From contig JANQQW010000377.1 of the NCBI GenBank assembly GCA_028284885.1, positions 1 to 48,872 of the forward strand: a stretch of 48,872 nucleotides of DNA, given 5' to 3'. The notes below the pieces were generated by a model that was not told where the DNA came from, searched no databases, and was given only the letters and a program-made list of their open reading frames with translations. Made by a program: the position numbers and the translations under genes. This document shows positions 35,401 to 43,281 of this stretch, one piece after another. This DNA is from Planctomycetaceae bacterium (GTDB lineage Bacteria; Planctomycetota; Planctomycetia; Planctomycetales; Planctomycetaceae). Each line of letters opens with the position of its first letter. Positions within the stretch are counted from its first letter, which is position 1.

Positions 35401-36932
35401 CCGCCAACGCCCGTGTGGCGATCGTCCGCGGACACGTCGAGACCTCAGGCCCCGTGACGGCCGGAGAGGTGGCGAGTCTGCTCGAGTTGTCCGAGAGCCA
35501 GGTGCACGCGGCCCTCGAGGCGATCGAAGCCGAGGGCGTCGTCGTGCGGGGGCGGTTCTCGCCGGCGGCGTCGCAGCCGGACTCGGACCGGGTCGAATGG
35601 TGCCACCGCCGCCTGCTCGCCCGCATTCACCGGCTCACCATCACGGGGCTTCGCGAACAGATCCAGCCGGTCGACGTCGCCTGCTTCACCCGGTTCCTGT
35701 TGAAGCACCACGGGGTGGTCGGCGACCGACGCACGGGAGTCAACGGTCTGCACGAGGTGCTGCAGACCCTGCAGGGGATCGACCTCCCGGCCGAGTGCTG
35801 GGAACGCGACGTGCTTCCGGCCCGGCTGAAGGACTACGAACCGAAGTGGCTCGACGAGCTCTGCCTGTCCGGCGAGGTCGCCTGGGCACGACTGTTTCCG
35901 CCACCGCGCGGCGAGGACCGCCCCCGACGGACGAACGTCTCGCGAGTGGTGCCGCTGTCGTTGTTCCTCCGCGAGGACGCCGGGTGGCTGCAGTCGGTTC
36001 GGCGGTACACGGCGGATCCGGGCTCGCTGGAGGAGACGGCCCGACGGTTGTACGAACTGCTCCGAGACGAAGGCGCGCTGTTCGCCGCGGACATGCTCCA
36101 GCGGCTGGAGCTGTTGCCGTACCAGCTGGCCGACGTGCTGGGCGACCTCGTCGCCCGCGGGTTCCTCACCGCGGACGGCTTCGCCGGCATCCGCAGCCTC
36201 ACCGGACTGTCGGAGCGGTCCGCCCAAGTGTCGGCTCCGCGTCGCGGCGGATTCCGGCCGCGACGGGTCGAGACGGGGGTCGGGCGGTGGAGCCTCCGCT
36301 CACCGGCGACCGTGGACGACGCGACCGACCAGCGGTCCGCCGAGGTCGAGTCCTGGGCGTGGCAGCTGCTCCGCCGTTGGGGTGTCGTCTTCCGCGATCT
36401 GCTCGACCGGGAGCAAGGGGCCCCTCGGTGGTTCGAGCTCGTCCGCTTCTACCGGCGGGCCGAGGCCCGCGGGGAGGTCCGCGGCGGCCGGTTCGTCGCC
36501 GGTGTCGGCGGCGAACAGTACGCCCTGCCCCACGTCGTGGCGGAGCTTCGTCGTCACCGGGAACACCCCGAGATCGAGGACGAGCTCGTGACCGTTTGCG
36601 CGGCGGATCCGCTGAATCTGACGGGGATTCTGGACGCGGGAGAACGAATTCCGGCCACGGCCTCGAATCGGTTGTTCCTCCGAAACGGTGTCGCCGTCGC
36701 GGCTTGGCAGGCTGGCGAACTGCGAGAGCTGGTGCCGATGGACGAGTCGGCGCGCCGTGTGCTCGCCTCGGTGGCGGGGGTGAAATCCACCAGTCCGTGG
36801 TCCCGAACCGCCCGACTTCTTCTGGACGACGACGAGAATCCGGGCGAATTGCCGTTGGCCGAACACCACGTGGACGCGGACAATACGATACAACCCGATC
36901 AACCGGCTTCGACGAGTCGGGGCGTCCGTTGA
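32487..36932 (+). CDS. lhr: Lhr-type ATP-dependent DNA helicase
   Basis: A 1481-residue helicase of the Lhr family; full-length bacterial Lhr is about 1500-1540 residues. Motifs: Q-like [11 protein letters not shown], Walker A APTGSGKT (42-49), [21 protein letters not shown], DEIH box (167-170), GLSATQ, then in the second RecA lobe [46 protein letters not shown] and QRVGRSGH. The long C-terminal half matches the Lhr winged-helix and CTD regions. It is a 3'-to-5' translocase implicated in DNA repair. The ATG at 32487 is the first Met near the helicase core; the frame is open upstream over the preceding gene. Confidence 0.93.
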   Translation: [1481 protein letters not shown]

Positions 36933-36951
36933 CCTTCGACGGGAGTGCTGA

Positions 36952-37962
36952 ATGGTTCTCGAGCTCGGCGAGTTCGTCCTGCAGGGCGAGATCATCAACA
37001 CCGAACCGTACTCCGTGCACGGTTACCTCGAACTTCGGGGCTGCGACCGCCCGCTCGTGTTCCAGCTGACCGGGGACTGTGCCGAGGACCTTCGCGGGAA
37101 GCACGTCCGGTTCGCGGCGACCCGGTGGACGACCCGAGACGCGTTCGAGCCGGGCGACCACGTCGAGGGACCACTTCTGTGGCAGCAGATCGGGCCGACG
37201 GGCGAGGTCTCGGTCAGCCGGAGGTCCAAGGTCGTCCCCGACTCCGAGGGGGGCGAGTCACCGAAGCCCTGCCTGTACCTGGAGTGGTTCGGGCAGAACG
37301 GACGGGTCGTGGTCGAGGTGGTCGATCCGCTCGTGGAATTCGTCGATCTCGATCTCGAAGAGGACGACCCCGGATCCACGACCTTGCGGCCCACGCTGCC
37401 GGAACCGCAGTTCGGCGAGCCGGAGCCCGACGTGGAACCGGACGACCACGCCGACCATCCGGAAGACACCGACGAGGACGACCCGTACGGGTTGTTTCCC
37501 GACGGGTTGGACGCCGAGTTCGAGACGAGTGCCGCCGAGACCGACCGGATGATCAGCGGCGGGAGTGCCTCGGACCTGCAGGACGCCCCGGACGTCGGCA
37601 AGGAGATCGAGCTCCTCGACGAACTGATGGAGAGCGGCGAGGGCGAGCCGATCGCGATGATCTTCGAGGCGCCGTTCCGGCTACGCCGCCCGGAGTCACT
37701 GACCGAGGAGGAAGCCGAGGTCGAGCTGAAGAAGCTGCTCGCCCAGCTGGCGCTCTACAACATCGCCATCGACGTCTGCGAGCACTTCTCGCCGGGCGAG
37801 GTCTACGAGTGGCTGATGAACGACATCCTGCCGAAGGAGCGAGCCTACCCGGAACTGCGACGCACGCAGTGGGTCCAGCACTTCAGCACCTCGGACGACT
37901 GCCCGGAGTGCGACGCCGAGTTCGACGAACTGGACGAGGAGTCCGACGACACGCCGTTCTGA
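36952..37962 (+). CDS. Conserved-looking acidic protein of unknown function
   Basis: A 336-residue soluble protein without a signal peptide. The N-terminal third is beta-rich (MVLELGEFVLQGEIINTEPYSVHGYLELRG, CDRPLVFQLTGDCAEDLRGKHVRFAATR), followed by SRRSKVVP and a strongly acidic low-complexity linker. The linker is Asp/Glu/Pro-rich at about residues 127-180, with DLDLEEDD and EPDVEPDDHADH. The last 150 residues are helical (TEEEAEVELKKLLAQLALYNIAIDVCEHFSPGEVYEWLMNDILP) and end in CPECDAEFDELDEE. No catalytic motif is recognised. The ATG at 36952 has GGGAG 7 nt upstream. It lies 19 bp after lhr and is probably cotranscribed. Confidence 0.8.
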   Translation: MVLELGEFVLQGEIINTEPYSVHGYLELRGCDRPLVFQLTGDCAEDLRGKHVRFAATRWTTRDAFEPGDHVEGPLLWQQIGPTGEVSVSRRSKVVPDSEGGESPKPCLYLEWFGQNGRVVVEVVDPLVEFVDLDLEEDDPGSTTLRPTLPEPQFGEPEPDVEPDDHADHPEDTDEDDPYGLFPDGLDAEFETSAAETDRMISGGSASDLQDAPDVGKEIELLDELMESGEGEPIAMIFEAPFRLRRPESLTEEEAEVELKKLLAQLALYNIAIDVCEHFSPGEVYEWLMNDILPKERAYPELRRTQWVQHFSTSDDCPECDAEFDELDEESDDTPF

Positions 37963-37977
37963 GCGGCTCGACGCCCG

Positions 37978-38142
37978 TCATTCGGGAACGGTGATCTCGG
38001 CAGCCTGCCGACGGTACTTGTTCGCCTTGCGGGCGAAGTGACGCCGCTTCGTGTCGCTGTTGGCCAGCTTCGAGAGCTGCATGTACTTGTCGGCCAAGGC
38101 CTCTTTGACGGCCTTCAGGTGCGGCTTGTCGTTGTGTGCCAT
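37978..38142 (-). CDS. 54-residue basic protein
   Basis: A short protein, MAHNDKPHLKAVKEALADKY..., with Lys/Arg-rich amphipathic helices (QLSKLANSDTKRRHFARKANKYRRQAAEI). It is likely cytoplasmic and able to bind nucleic acid or the ribosome, though no family is assigned. A TTCGCA/TATCAT promoter pair with 17-bp spacing (38211-38183) lies 40 nt upstream of the ATG at 38142. It converges with the acidic-protein gene (15 bp) and lies downstream of the kinase gene on the same strand. Confidence 0.6.
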   Translation of the reverse strand: MAHNDKPHLKAVKEALADKYMQLSKLANSDTKRRHFARKANKYRRQAAEITVPE

Positions 38143-38182
38143 CGGTTCGCGCCAGGTCTCGGGGTCGTCGGAGCGGCCGCGT

Positions 38183-38211
38183 ATGATAGCCGCCCCGGAC
38201 GTCGGTGCGAA
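38183..38211 (-). promoter_or_regulatory. Promoter for the 54-residue basic protein
   Basis: TTCGCA (38211-38206) and TATCAT (38188-38183) are spaced by 17 bp on the minus strand, with the -10 box about 41 nt before the ATG. It supports the reality of this tiny gene. Confidence 0.45.
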
Positions 38212-38222
38212 GCCCACGGACC

Positions 38223-39686
38223 TCAATACCGGTCCTCTCCCGTCAATTCGAACTCGACGGCATCGGCCCGGTAGGCGACTTCGAGGACGCTCCTTCGCAC
38301 CTCCTCGGCATCGACCGTCCCGCGTGGGTAGGTGTCGATCATGACGAACATCGGTCGCCCGTCGATCTCCCGAATCCCCATCGCCCCGTGGGAGAGCGTC
38401 GCGTTCAGTTCGAGTGCCTTCTCGAAGTAGTCGGACCTCGCCTCGCAGCACACGCTGTAGATCAGGAGCAGTCGCTCGGAGGCCGAGTGCTCGCTCGGCT
38501 CGACGAACAAGGCCTGCTGCCGTCCGTCCGGCAACGACACGGAGACGCGATACTTCCGGTCTGCCCGCACCCACCTGATCCGCTCGTCACCCGCGAACGA
38601 CTCGGCGAGCAGCGACTCCACGTCCCTTACCTGCCCGGCGACCGCCTGCACGAGTTGCTTCGCCGCCTCTCCGTCGGCCGGGCGAGCCGCGGGCGCTCGT
38701 GAAAGGAGCTGCTGCACGCACTCGGCGATGTCGAGCGAGATCTCCGGGCGGATTCGACGGAGGCTGGGCAGCCGTTCGCTGCGGACCGTCCGGGCCAGGT
38801 CGGCGAACGTGTTCCCCCGGAACGGGACCTCGCCGGTGAGCATCACGAACAGGCAGACGCCCAGGGCGTACACGTCGCTCGCAGGCGAGGCCGGCGCCCC
38901 GTCGAAGAGTTCCGGAGCCATGAAGTGCGGCGTCCCGCACAGCACACGGCCCTCGGGGTCGCCCGTGAGGACGCGTTTCGCCAACCCGAAGTCGGCGATC
39001 TTCGGCGTGTTGTGTTGAGAGAGCAAAACGTTGTCGAGTTTCAGGTCACGATGGACCACCCCGTGCCGGTGGGCCGTGGCGAGGCCGTCCGCAATCTGGC
39101 TGGCGAGGACCATCGACCGAACGGGGGTGAGCGCCCCTTCCCTGTCGACGAGGTCCTGCAATGAACGCCCGGCGACGAACTCCATCTCCAGGAAGTGGAA
39201 CCCGTCCGCCTCCCCGATGGCGTGGACCGTTACCACGTTGGGGTGCACCAGCGACGCGGCCGCCCGTCCCTCCGTCATGAAACGGTTCACGAAGTCGAGG
39301 TCCCCGGTCTCGACCCGCGGCGACAGGATCTTCAGGGCGCATCGGCGGTGTAGTTCGAGGTGCCGGGCGAGGTAGACCTGCCCCATGCCGCCCCGCCCGA
39401 CCAGCGACTCGCACTCGTAGACGTGAATCGTCCGACCGTCGAGCCGTTCGTCGAGCAGCACCGGCGAACGTCCTCCGTCGAATCGCACGTCGCCGGAGTC
39501 GAACACCATCGTCTCGGAGTTGGCGAACGAGTCCTCGTCCAGGACGACGCCACAGCGAGGACAGACCCTCGTGTCCCCTTCGACGGCGAACACGGCGTTG
39601 CACCCCGAGCAGTACAGCCCGTTCGACTCGCCCGGGACGGGGTGGCGCGAGTCGCCGTCGGCCGCCGTGTCGAACGCGTTGCTCAT
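38223..39686 (-). CDS. Zinc-ribbon Ser/Thr protein kinase with C-terminal YbjN/CesT-like domain
   Basis: A 487-residue soluble kinase. A zinc ribbon (Cys26, Cys29, Cys43, Cys46: YCSGC...CPRCG) precedes the Hanks-type kinase domain (about 88-350). Kinase motifs are GRGGMGQVYLAR, catalytic Lys119 (CALKI), VHRDLKLDN with Asp214, DFGLAK (232-237), GTPHFMAPEL and DVYALGVCLFVMLTGEVPF, all intact, so it should be active. The C-terminal 130 residues (RWVRADRKYRVSVSLPDGRQQALFVEP, FEKALELNATLSHGAMGIREIDGRPMFVMIDTYPRG) resemble the YbjN/type III chaperone fold. There is no transmembrane segment. ATG 39686 overlaps the stop of the preceding gene by 4 nt (ATGA). Confidence 0.9.
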   Translation of the reverse strand: MSNAFDTAADGDSRHPVPGESNGLYCSGCNAVFAVEGDTRVCPRCGVVLDEDSFANSETMVFDSGDVRFDGGRSPVLLDERLDGRTIHVYECESLVGRGGMGQVYLARHLELHRRCALKILSPRVETGDLDFVNRFMTEGRAAASLVHPNVVTVHAIGEADGFHFLEMEFVAGRSLQDLVDREGALTPVRSMVLASQIADGLATAHRHGVVHRDLKLDNVLLSQHNTPKIADFGLAKRVLTGDPEGRVLCGTPHFMAPELFDGAPASPASDVYALGVCLFVMLTGEVPFRGNTFADLARTVRSERLPSLRRIRPEISLDIAECVQQLLSRAPAARPADGEAAKQLVQAVAGQVRDVESLLAESFAGDERIRWVRADRKYRVSVSLPDGRQQALFVEPSEHSASERLLLIYSVCCEARSDYFEKALELNATLSHGAMGIREIDGRPMFVMIDTYPRGTVDAEEVRRSVLEVAYRADAVEFELTGEDRY

Positions 39687-40249
39687 GTCTCTTTCAACCT
39701 GCCGAGCGCCGCCTCGGCCTCCGGGTTCTCGTGGAGCCGCAGTACGGTCGCGATCCGCTCGATGCACTCGTGTTCGCGAGCGCTCACCTTGCGTCCCGTT
39801 CCGAACATCCCCTCCCCCGACGCACGGGCGACCGCGACGACCGCCTTGGCGACCCCGGCCCGGACCACTTCGGCGAGTTCCGCCGTCGCGATCTCGACGA
39901 AGAGTTCCAGCGTCTCCAGGGCGAACTCGTAGACCACCCGGTCGCACGGCCGCGTGTTGCTGAGCAGCGAGGCCAGCAGCCGCCGGTGCGGCTGCTCCAG
40001 GTCCAGGTACTGCTCCTGCCGGCCGATCGCGTACGCCTCGCGGATCGACTCGAAGCCGGGCAGTTCCAGGAACGGAATCCGAAACCCCTCGTCGCCCGAC
40101 CACGCGTCGACGTTCGACACCATGTACATCGGCAGGCACGTCAGCGCCGCGGTCGCCGAGTTCAGCCGGTCGGTCGGCACGTCGTCGGTCGCCAGCCCCA
40201 ACCAGTCGAGCCGCCGCTTCAGGTCGTCGATCGGGTCGCCGTCGGTCAC
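39683..40249 (-). CDS. Unknown soluble protein coupled to the kinase gene
   Basis: A 188-residue, mostly helical protein. Features include MTDGDPIDDLKRRLDWLGLATDDVPTDRLNSATAAL, an aromatic patch MYMVSNVDAWSGDEGFRIPFLELPGFESIREAYAIGRQEQYL, and a C-terminal helical half with TAELAEVVRAGVAKAVVAVARASGEG. There is no signal peptide and no recognisable motif. Its stop overlaps the kinase ATG, so the two proteins are translationally coupled; it is a likely substrate or regulator of the kinase, but this is inference. A divergent start faces rimO, about 120 bp away. Confidence 0.75.
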   Translation of the reverse strand: MTDGDPIDDLKRRLDWLGLATDDVPTDRLNSATAALTCLPMYMVSNVDAWSGDEGFRIPFLELPGFESIREAYAIGRQEQYLDLEQPHRRLLASLLSNTRPCDRVVYEFALETLELFVEIATAELAEVVRAGVAKAVVAVARASGEGMFGTGRKVSAREHECIERIATVLRLHENPEAEAALGRLKET

Positions 40250-40321
40250 GTTCGTCCTCGTCGAGGGGATTCGTCCGGGGAACCGTAAACGCCTTCGCTA
40301 GGCGGCCTGCAACGGCTCGCC

Positions 40322-40327
40322 TAGACT
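40322..40327 (+). promoter_or_regulatory. Candidate -10 box (TAGACT) for rimO
   Basis: The box begins 50 nt before the rimO ATG in the divergent gap 40250-40371. No -35 box is obvious. Confidence 0.35.
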
Positions 40328-40371
40328 CGACAGGGTCCCGATTCGTTCCAACACCGATTGTCCGCTTTCCG

Positions 40372-41823
40372 ATGAGCGTGTCCACTCCCGAACTCGCTGC
40401 GAAGGGCAGCTACGCCTTCATCAGCCTCGGCTGCCCGAAGAACCTCGTCGACAGCGAGAAGATGCTCGGGCATCTCGCGCTCGACGGCTACACGCTCGTC
40501 CCGGAGGCGGACGGGGCGGACTTCGTCATCGTCAACACCTGCGGCTTCATCGACGAGTCCCGCCGGGAGTCGCTCGACGTCGTCCGCGAGATGATCGACC
40601 TGAAGCGGCAGGGGCGGACGAGGGGCGTCATCGTGGCCGGCTGCCTGCCCGAGCGGATGGGCGGCAGCGAGGCCCGCATGCCCGAGCCCGATCCGAACGC
40701 CCTCCCCGTGATGGGCCAACCCGCCCCGGGGGAGTCCTGCGGCACCGGCGGCGGGCTGCTCGAACTGATGCCCGAGATCGACCACGTCGTCGGCGTGTTC
40801 GGCCGCGACGAGATCACCAAGGTGGCTGACCGACTCGTCGGCGGGGCGAACGAGCAACGCGAGCTCTTCCGGCCGGCCGCCATCCAGGCCCTCGACGACC
40901 GAGCACGGCTCCGGATCACGCCGGCCCACTTCGCCTACCTGAAGATCTCCGAGGGCTGCGACCGCACCTGCACGTTCTGCTCCATCCCTGGCATGCGGGG
41001 CAAGCACGTCACCAAGCCGGTCGAGATGGTCGTCGAGGAGGCCACCGAACTCGCCGCCGACGGCTGCCGCGAGCTGATCGTCGTCGCCCAGGACACGACC
41101 TACTACGGACTCGACCTCTACGGCGAGGTCCGGCTGGTCGAACTCCTCGAACAACTCGAACAGGTCGAGGGCATCGACTGGATTCGGCTGATGTACCTGT
41201 ACCCGATCCACTTCACGGACCGGCTGATCGACAAGATCGCCTCGTCGGAGCGGATCATCCCCTACCTCGACATGCCGCTGCAGCACGTCAGCGACGCCGT
41301 CCTCAAGCGGATGCAGCGACGCGTCAACCGGGCCGGCACCGAGGAACTCGTCGGCAAGCTCCGCGAGCGGATCGCCAACCTCGTCCTGCGAACCACGTTC
41401 ATCACCGGCTTCCCCGGCGAGACCGACGAGCAGTTCGGCGAACTCGTCGAGTTCGTGGAGCAGACCCGGTTCGAGCGGATGGGCGTCTTCCCGTACTCCT
41501 ACGAGCCGGGCACTCCCGCCACGCGGCTGGACGGCCACCTGCCGGAAGAGGTCAAACTCGCCCGCCGCGACCACCTGATGGAACTGCAGCAGGCGATCGC
41601 CTTCGAGCACGGAGACTCGCTCCTCGGCTACGAACTCGACGCCCTCGTCGACGCCGAGATCGAACCGGGCCTGTGGCAAGCGCGCACCTACGCCGACGCC
41701 CCCGAGATCGACGGCAACGTCTTCGTCACCGGCGAAGGCCTCTCCGTCGGGGACCTCGTCCCGGTCGAACTCGTCGAACGCCGCGACTACGACTTCGTGG
41801 GCGTGTACGAGCCGACGGACTGA
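40372..41823 (+). CDS. rimO: Ribosomal protein S12 methylthiotransferase RimO
   Basis: A 483-residue radical-SAM enzyme that methylthiolates an Asp of ribosomal protein S12. The N-terminal UPF0004 domain has LGCPKNLVDSE with Cys21, VNTCGFI with Cys57 and AGCLPER with Cys91. The radical-SAM motif CDRTCTFCSIP gives Cys196, Cys200 and Cys203. FITGFPGETDEQF and the C-terminal TRAM region (EVKLARRDHLMELQQAIAFEHGDSLLGYELDALVD) follow. It is about 40 residues longer than usual because of a Pro/Gly-rich insertion at about residues 97-128. It is transcribed towards pgsA, 7 bp downstream. Confidence 0.97.
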   Translation: MSVSTPELAAKGSYAFISLGCPKNLVDSEKMLGHLALDGYTLVPEADGADFVIVNTCGFIDESRRESLDVVREMIDLKRQGRTRGVIVAGCLPERMGGSEARMPEPDPNALPVMGQPAPGESCGTGGGLLELMPEIDHVVGVFGRDEITKVADRLVGGANEQRELFRPAAIQALDDRARLRITPAHFAYLKISEGCDRTCTFCSIPGMRGKHVTKPVEMVVEEATELAADGCRELIVVAQDTTYYGLDLYGEVRLVELLEQLEQVEGIDWIRLMYLYPIHFTDRLIDKIASSERIIPYLDMPLQHVSDAVLKRMQRRVNRAGTEELVGKLRERIANLVLRTTFITGFPGETDEQFGELVEFVEQTRFERMGVFPYSYEPGTPATRLDGHLPEEVKLARRDHLMELQQAIAFEHGDSLLGYELDALVDAEIEPGLWQARTYADAPEIDGNVFVTGEGLSVGDLVPVELVERRDYDFVGVYEPTD

Positions 41824-41830
41824 CGAGCCC

Positions 41831-42415
41831 ATGTCGATCGCCCGCGACTCGCTCAACCTGCCGAACGCGGTCACCGTCGCCCGGCTCGTTCTGAGCGTCC
41901 TGCTGTTCGCGCTGATCGAAGCCGGGCAGGACGGGATCTGGCTCGCGGGGCTGTTCGTGTTCGCCGTGGCCACCGACGTCGTCGACGGTTGGATCGCCCG
42001 GACGTGGAACCTCGTCACGCCGCTCGGCCGGATCCTCGACCCGTTCGCGGACAAGTTCATCGTCTGCGGCACGATGTTCTTCCTGCTGCCGCGGGAGGCC
42101 GGCGTGACGACCTGGATGGTCACGATCGTCGTCGGCCGCGAGATGTTCGTCTCCGCCCTCCGTGGCTACCTGGAGGCCGAGGGAATCGACTTCTCGGCCG
42201 ACTGGAGCGGGAAGATCAAGACCTTCGTGCAGTGTGTGGGTGTGACGGCCGCGCTGCTCGGCCTCTCGCCGGCCTTCCAGACGACCTCGTTCCTGCAGCT
42301 GCGTGACGTGCTTCTGTGGACGGTGGTCGCCGTCACGTTGTACAGCTGGGTCGCCTACGTCGTCCGCGGCTTCCGTGGCCTCGCCACGCAGACCGAGAAC
42401 GGGACACCGCCATGA
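41831..42415 (+). CDS. pgsA: CDP-diacylglycerol--glycerol-3-phosphate 3-phosphatidyltransferase
   Basis: A 194-residue CDP-alcohol phosphotransferase of the inner membrane that makes phosphatidylglycerophosphate. The signature DG-x2-AR-x8-G-x3-D-x3-D is perfect (Asp52-Gly53, Ala56-Arg57, Gly66, Asp70, Asp74). Four to six transmembrane helices are visible. SLNLPNAVTVARLVLSVLLF is the usual family N-terminus. Other CDP-alcohol transferases share the signature, but the size and N-terminus fit PgsA best. It follows rimO by 7 bp and overlaps the next gene by 4 nt. Confidence 0.9.
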   Translation: MSIARDSLNLPNAVTVARLVLSVLLFALIEAGQDGIWLAGLFVFAVATDVVDGWIARTWNLVTPLGRILDPFADKFIVCGTMFFLLPREAGVTTWMVTIVVGREMFVSALRGYLEAEGIDFSADWSGKIKTFVQCVGVTAALLGLSPAFQTTSFLQLRDVLLWTVVAVTLYSWVAYVVRGFRGLATQTENGTPP

Positions 42416-43113
42416 ACGCCGACGAGATCCGTACGCGTCTCCGCGAGACCCTCGACGACGTGCGTCTGACGCGGTCGGAGAGGAAGGCCCTGACCGCGGT
42501 TCTCGCCGACCTCGACCCGGCTCCCGCGGATCTCGCTGCCTACCGGACCGTCGCCTTCGAACTGGCCCGCGAGACGCTCGACCCGACGAACGCCGACGAC
42601 GTCTTCGGCTGGCTGGAGGCCGTGAACACCCTGCTCGCCAACGCGGCCGCGACCGGAGCGGAGCTTCCGCGAGTCGACTGCTGGTTCAGCCCCGACCCGG
42701 CCTTCGGCCGTCGCATCGCCGGCTTCGTGGGCCGCTGCAAGCGAACGGTGGACGTGTGCATCTTCAACCTCACTCACGACGAAATCTCCGACGCGATCGC
42801 GGCCGCACATCATCGTGGCGTGAGGGTCCGGCTGCTGACCGACGACGAGACGCGTCACAACCGCGGATCGGACGTCGCCTCCCTGGTCGCAGCCGGGCTC
42901 GACGTCCGGTTCGACGCGAGCGACGCCCACATGCACCACAAGTTCGCCCTGTTCGACGGCGAGACGCTGCTGACCGGCAGCTCGAACTGGACGCGGGCCG
43001 CCGAGACGCGGAACCGGGACAACTTCGTCGTCACGAACGACGTCCGGCTCGTCGGCCAGTTCGCCGACTACTTCGAGAGCTTGTGGACCGAGTTCGCGGG
43101 CAACACAACCTGA
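42412..43113 (+). CDS. Single-HKD phospholipase D-like protein
   Basis: A 233-residue protein. The N-terminal 80 residues are helical (MNADEIRTRLRETLDDVRLTRSERKALTAVL). The C-terminal PLD domain contains VDVCIFNLTHDEISDAIAAAHHRGVRVRLLTDDE and a single HKD motif, His175-x-Lys177-x4-Asp182, followed by GSSNWT. One HKD implies a dimeric active site, as in the mitochondrial cardiolipin hydrolase/Nuc group. There is no signal peptide. Its ATG overlaps the pgsA stop, so it is coupled to a phospholipid gene; a role in phospholipid or nucleic-acid hydrolysis is possible but unproven. Confidence 0.85.
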   Translation: MNADEIRTRLRETLDDVRLTRSERKALTAVLADLDPAPADLAAYRTVAFELARETLDPTNADDVFGWLEAVNTLLANAAATGAELPRVDCWFSPDPAFGRRIAGFVGRCKRTVDVCIFNLTHDEISDAIAAAHHRGVRVRLLTDDETRHNRGSDVASLVAAGLDVRFDASDAHMHHKFALFDGETLLTGSSNWTRAAETRNRDNFVVTNDVRLVGQFADYFESLWTEFAGNTT

Positions 43114-43281
43114 AGTGCTTCGCTCTCGCGCCCGGCCGATTCGTATTGACGCCGATCGCGGTCACTCGTAGTCTCCCGGCCCATCTCTCCTCTCCCGCCC
43201 CTCTCGAACCTCGCGAAGCGCCCGTCGCGGCGACCTTCCGGCGTTCGTTCCCCGCGCACCACTCTCCGGAGCCTCCAGCTC

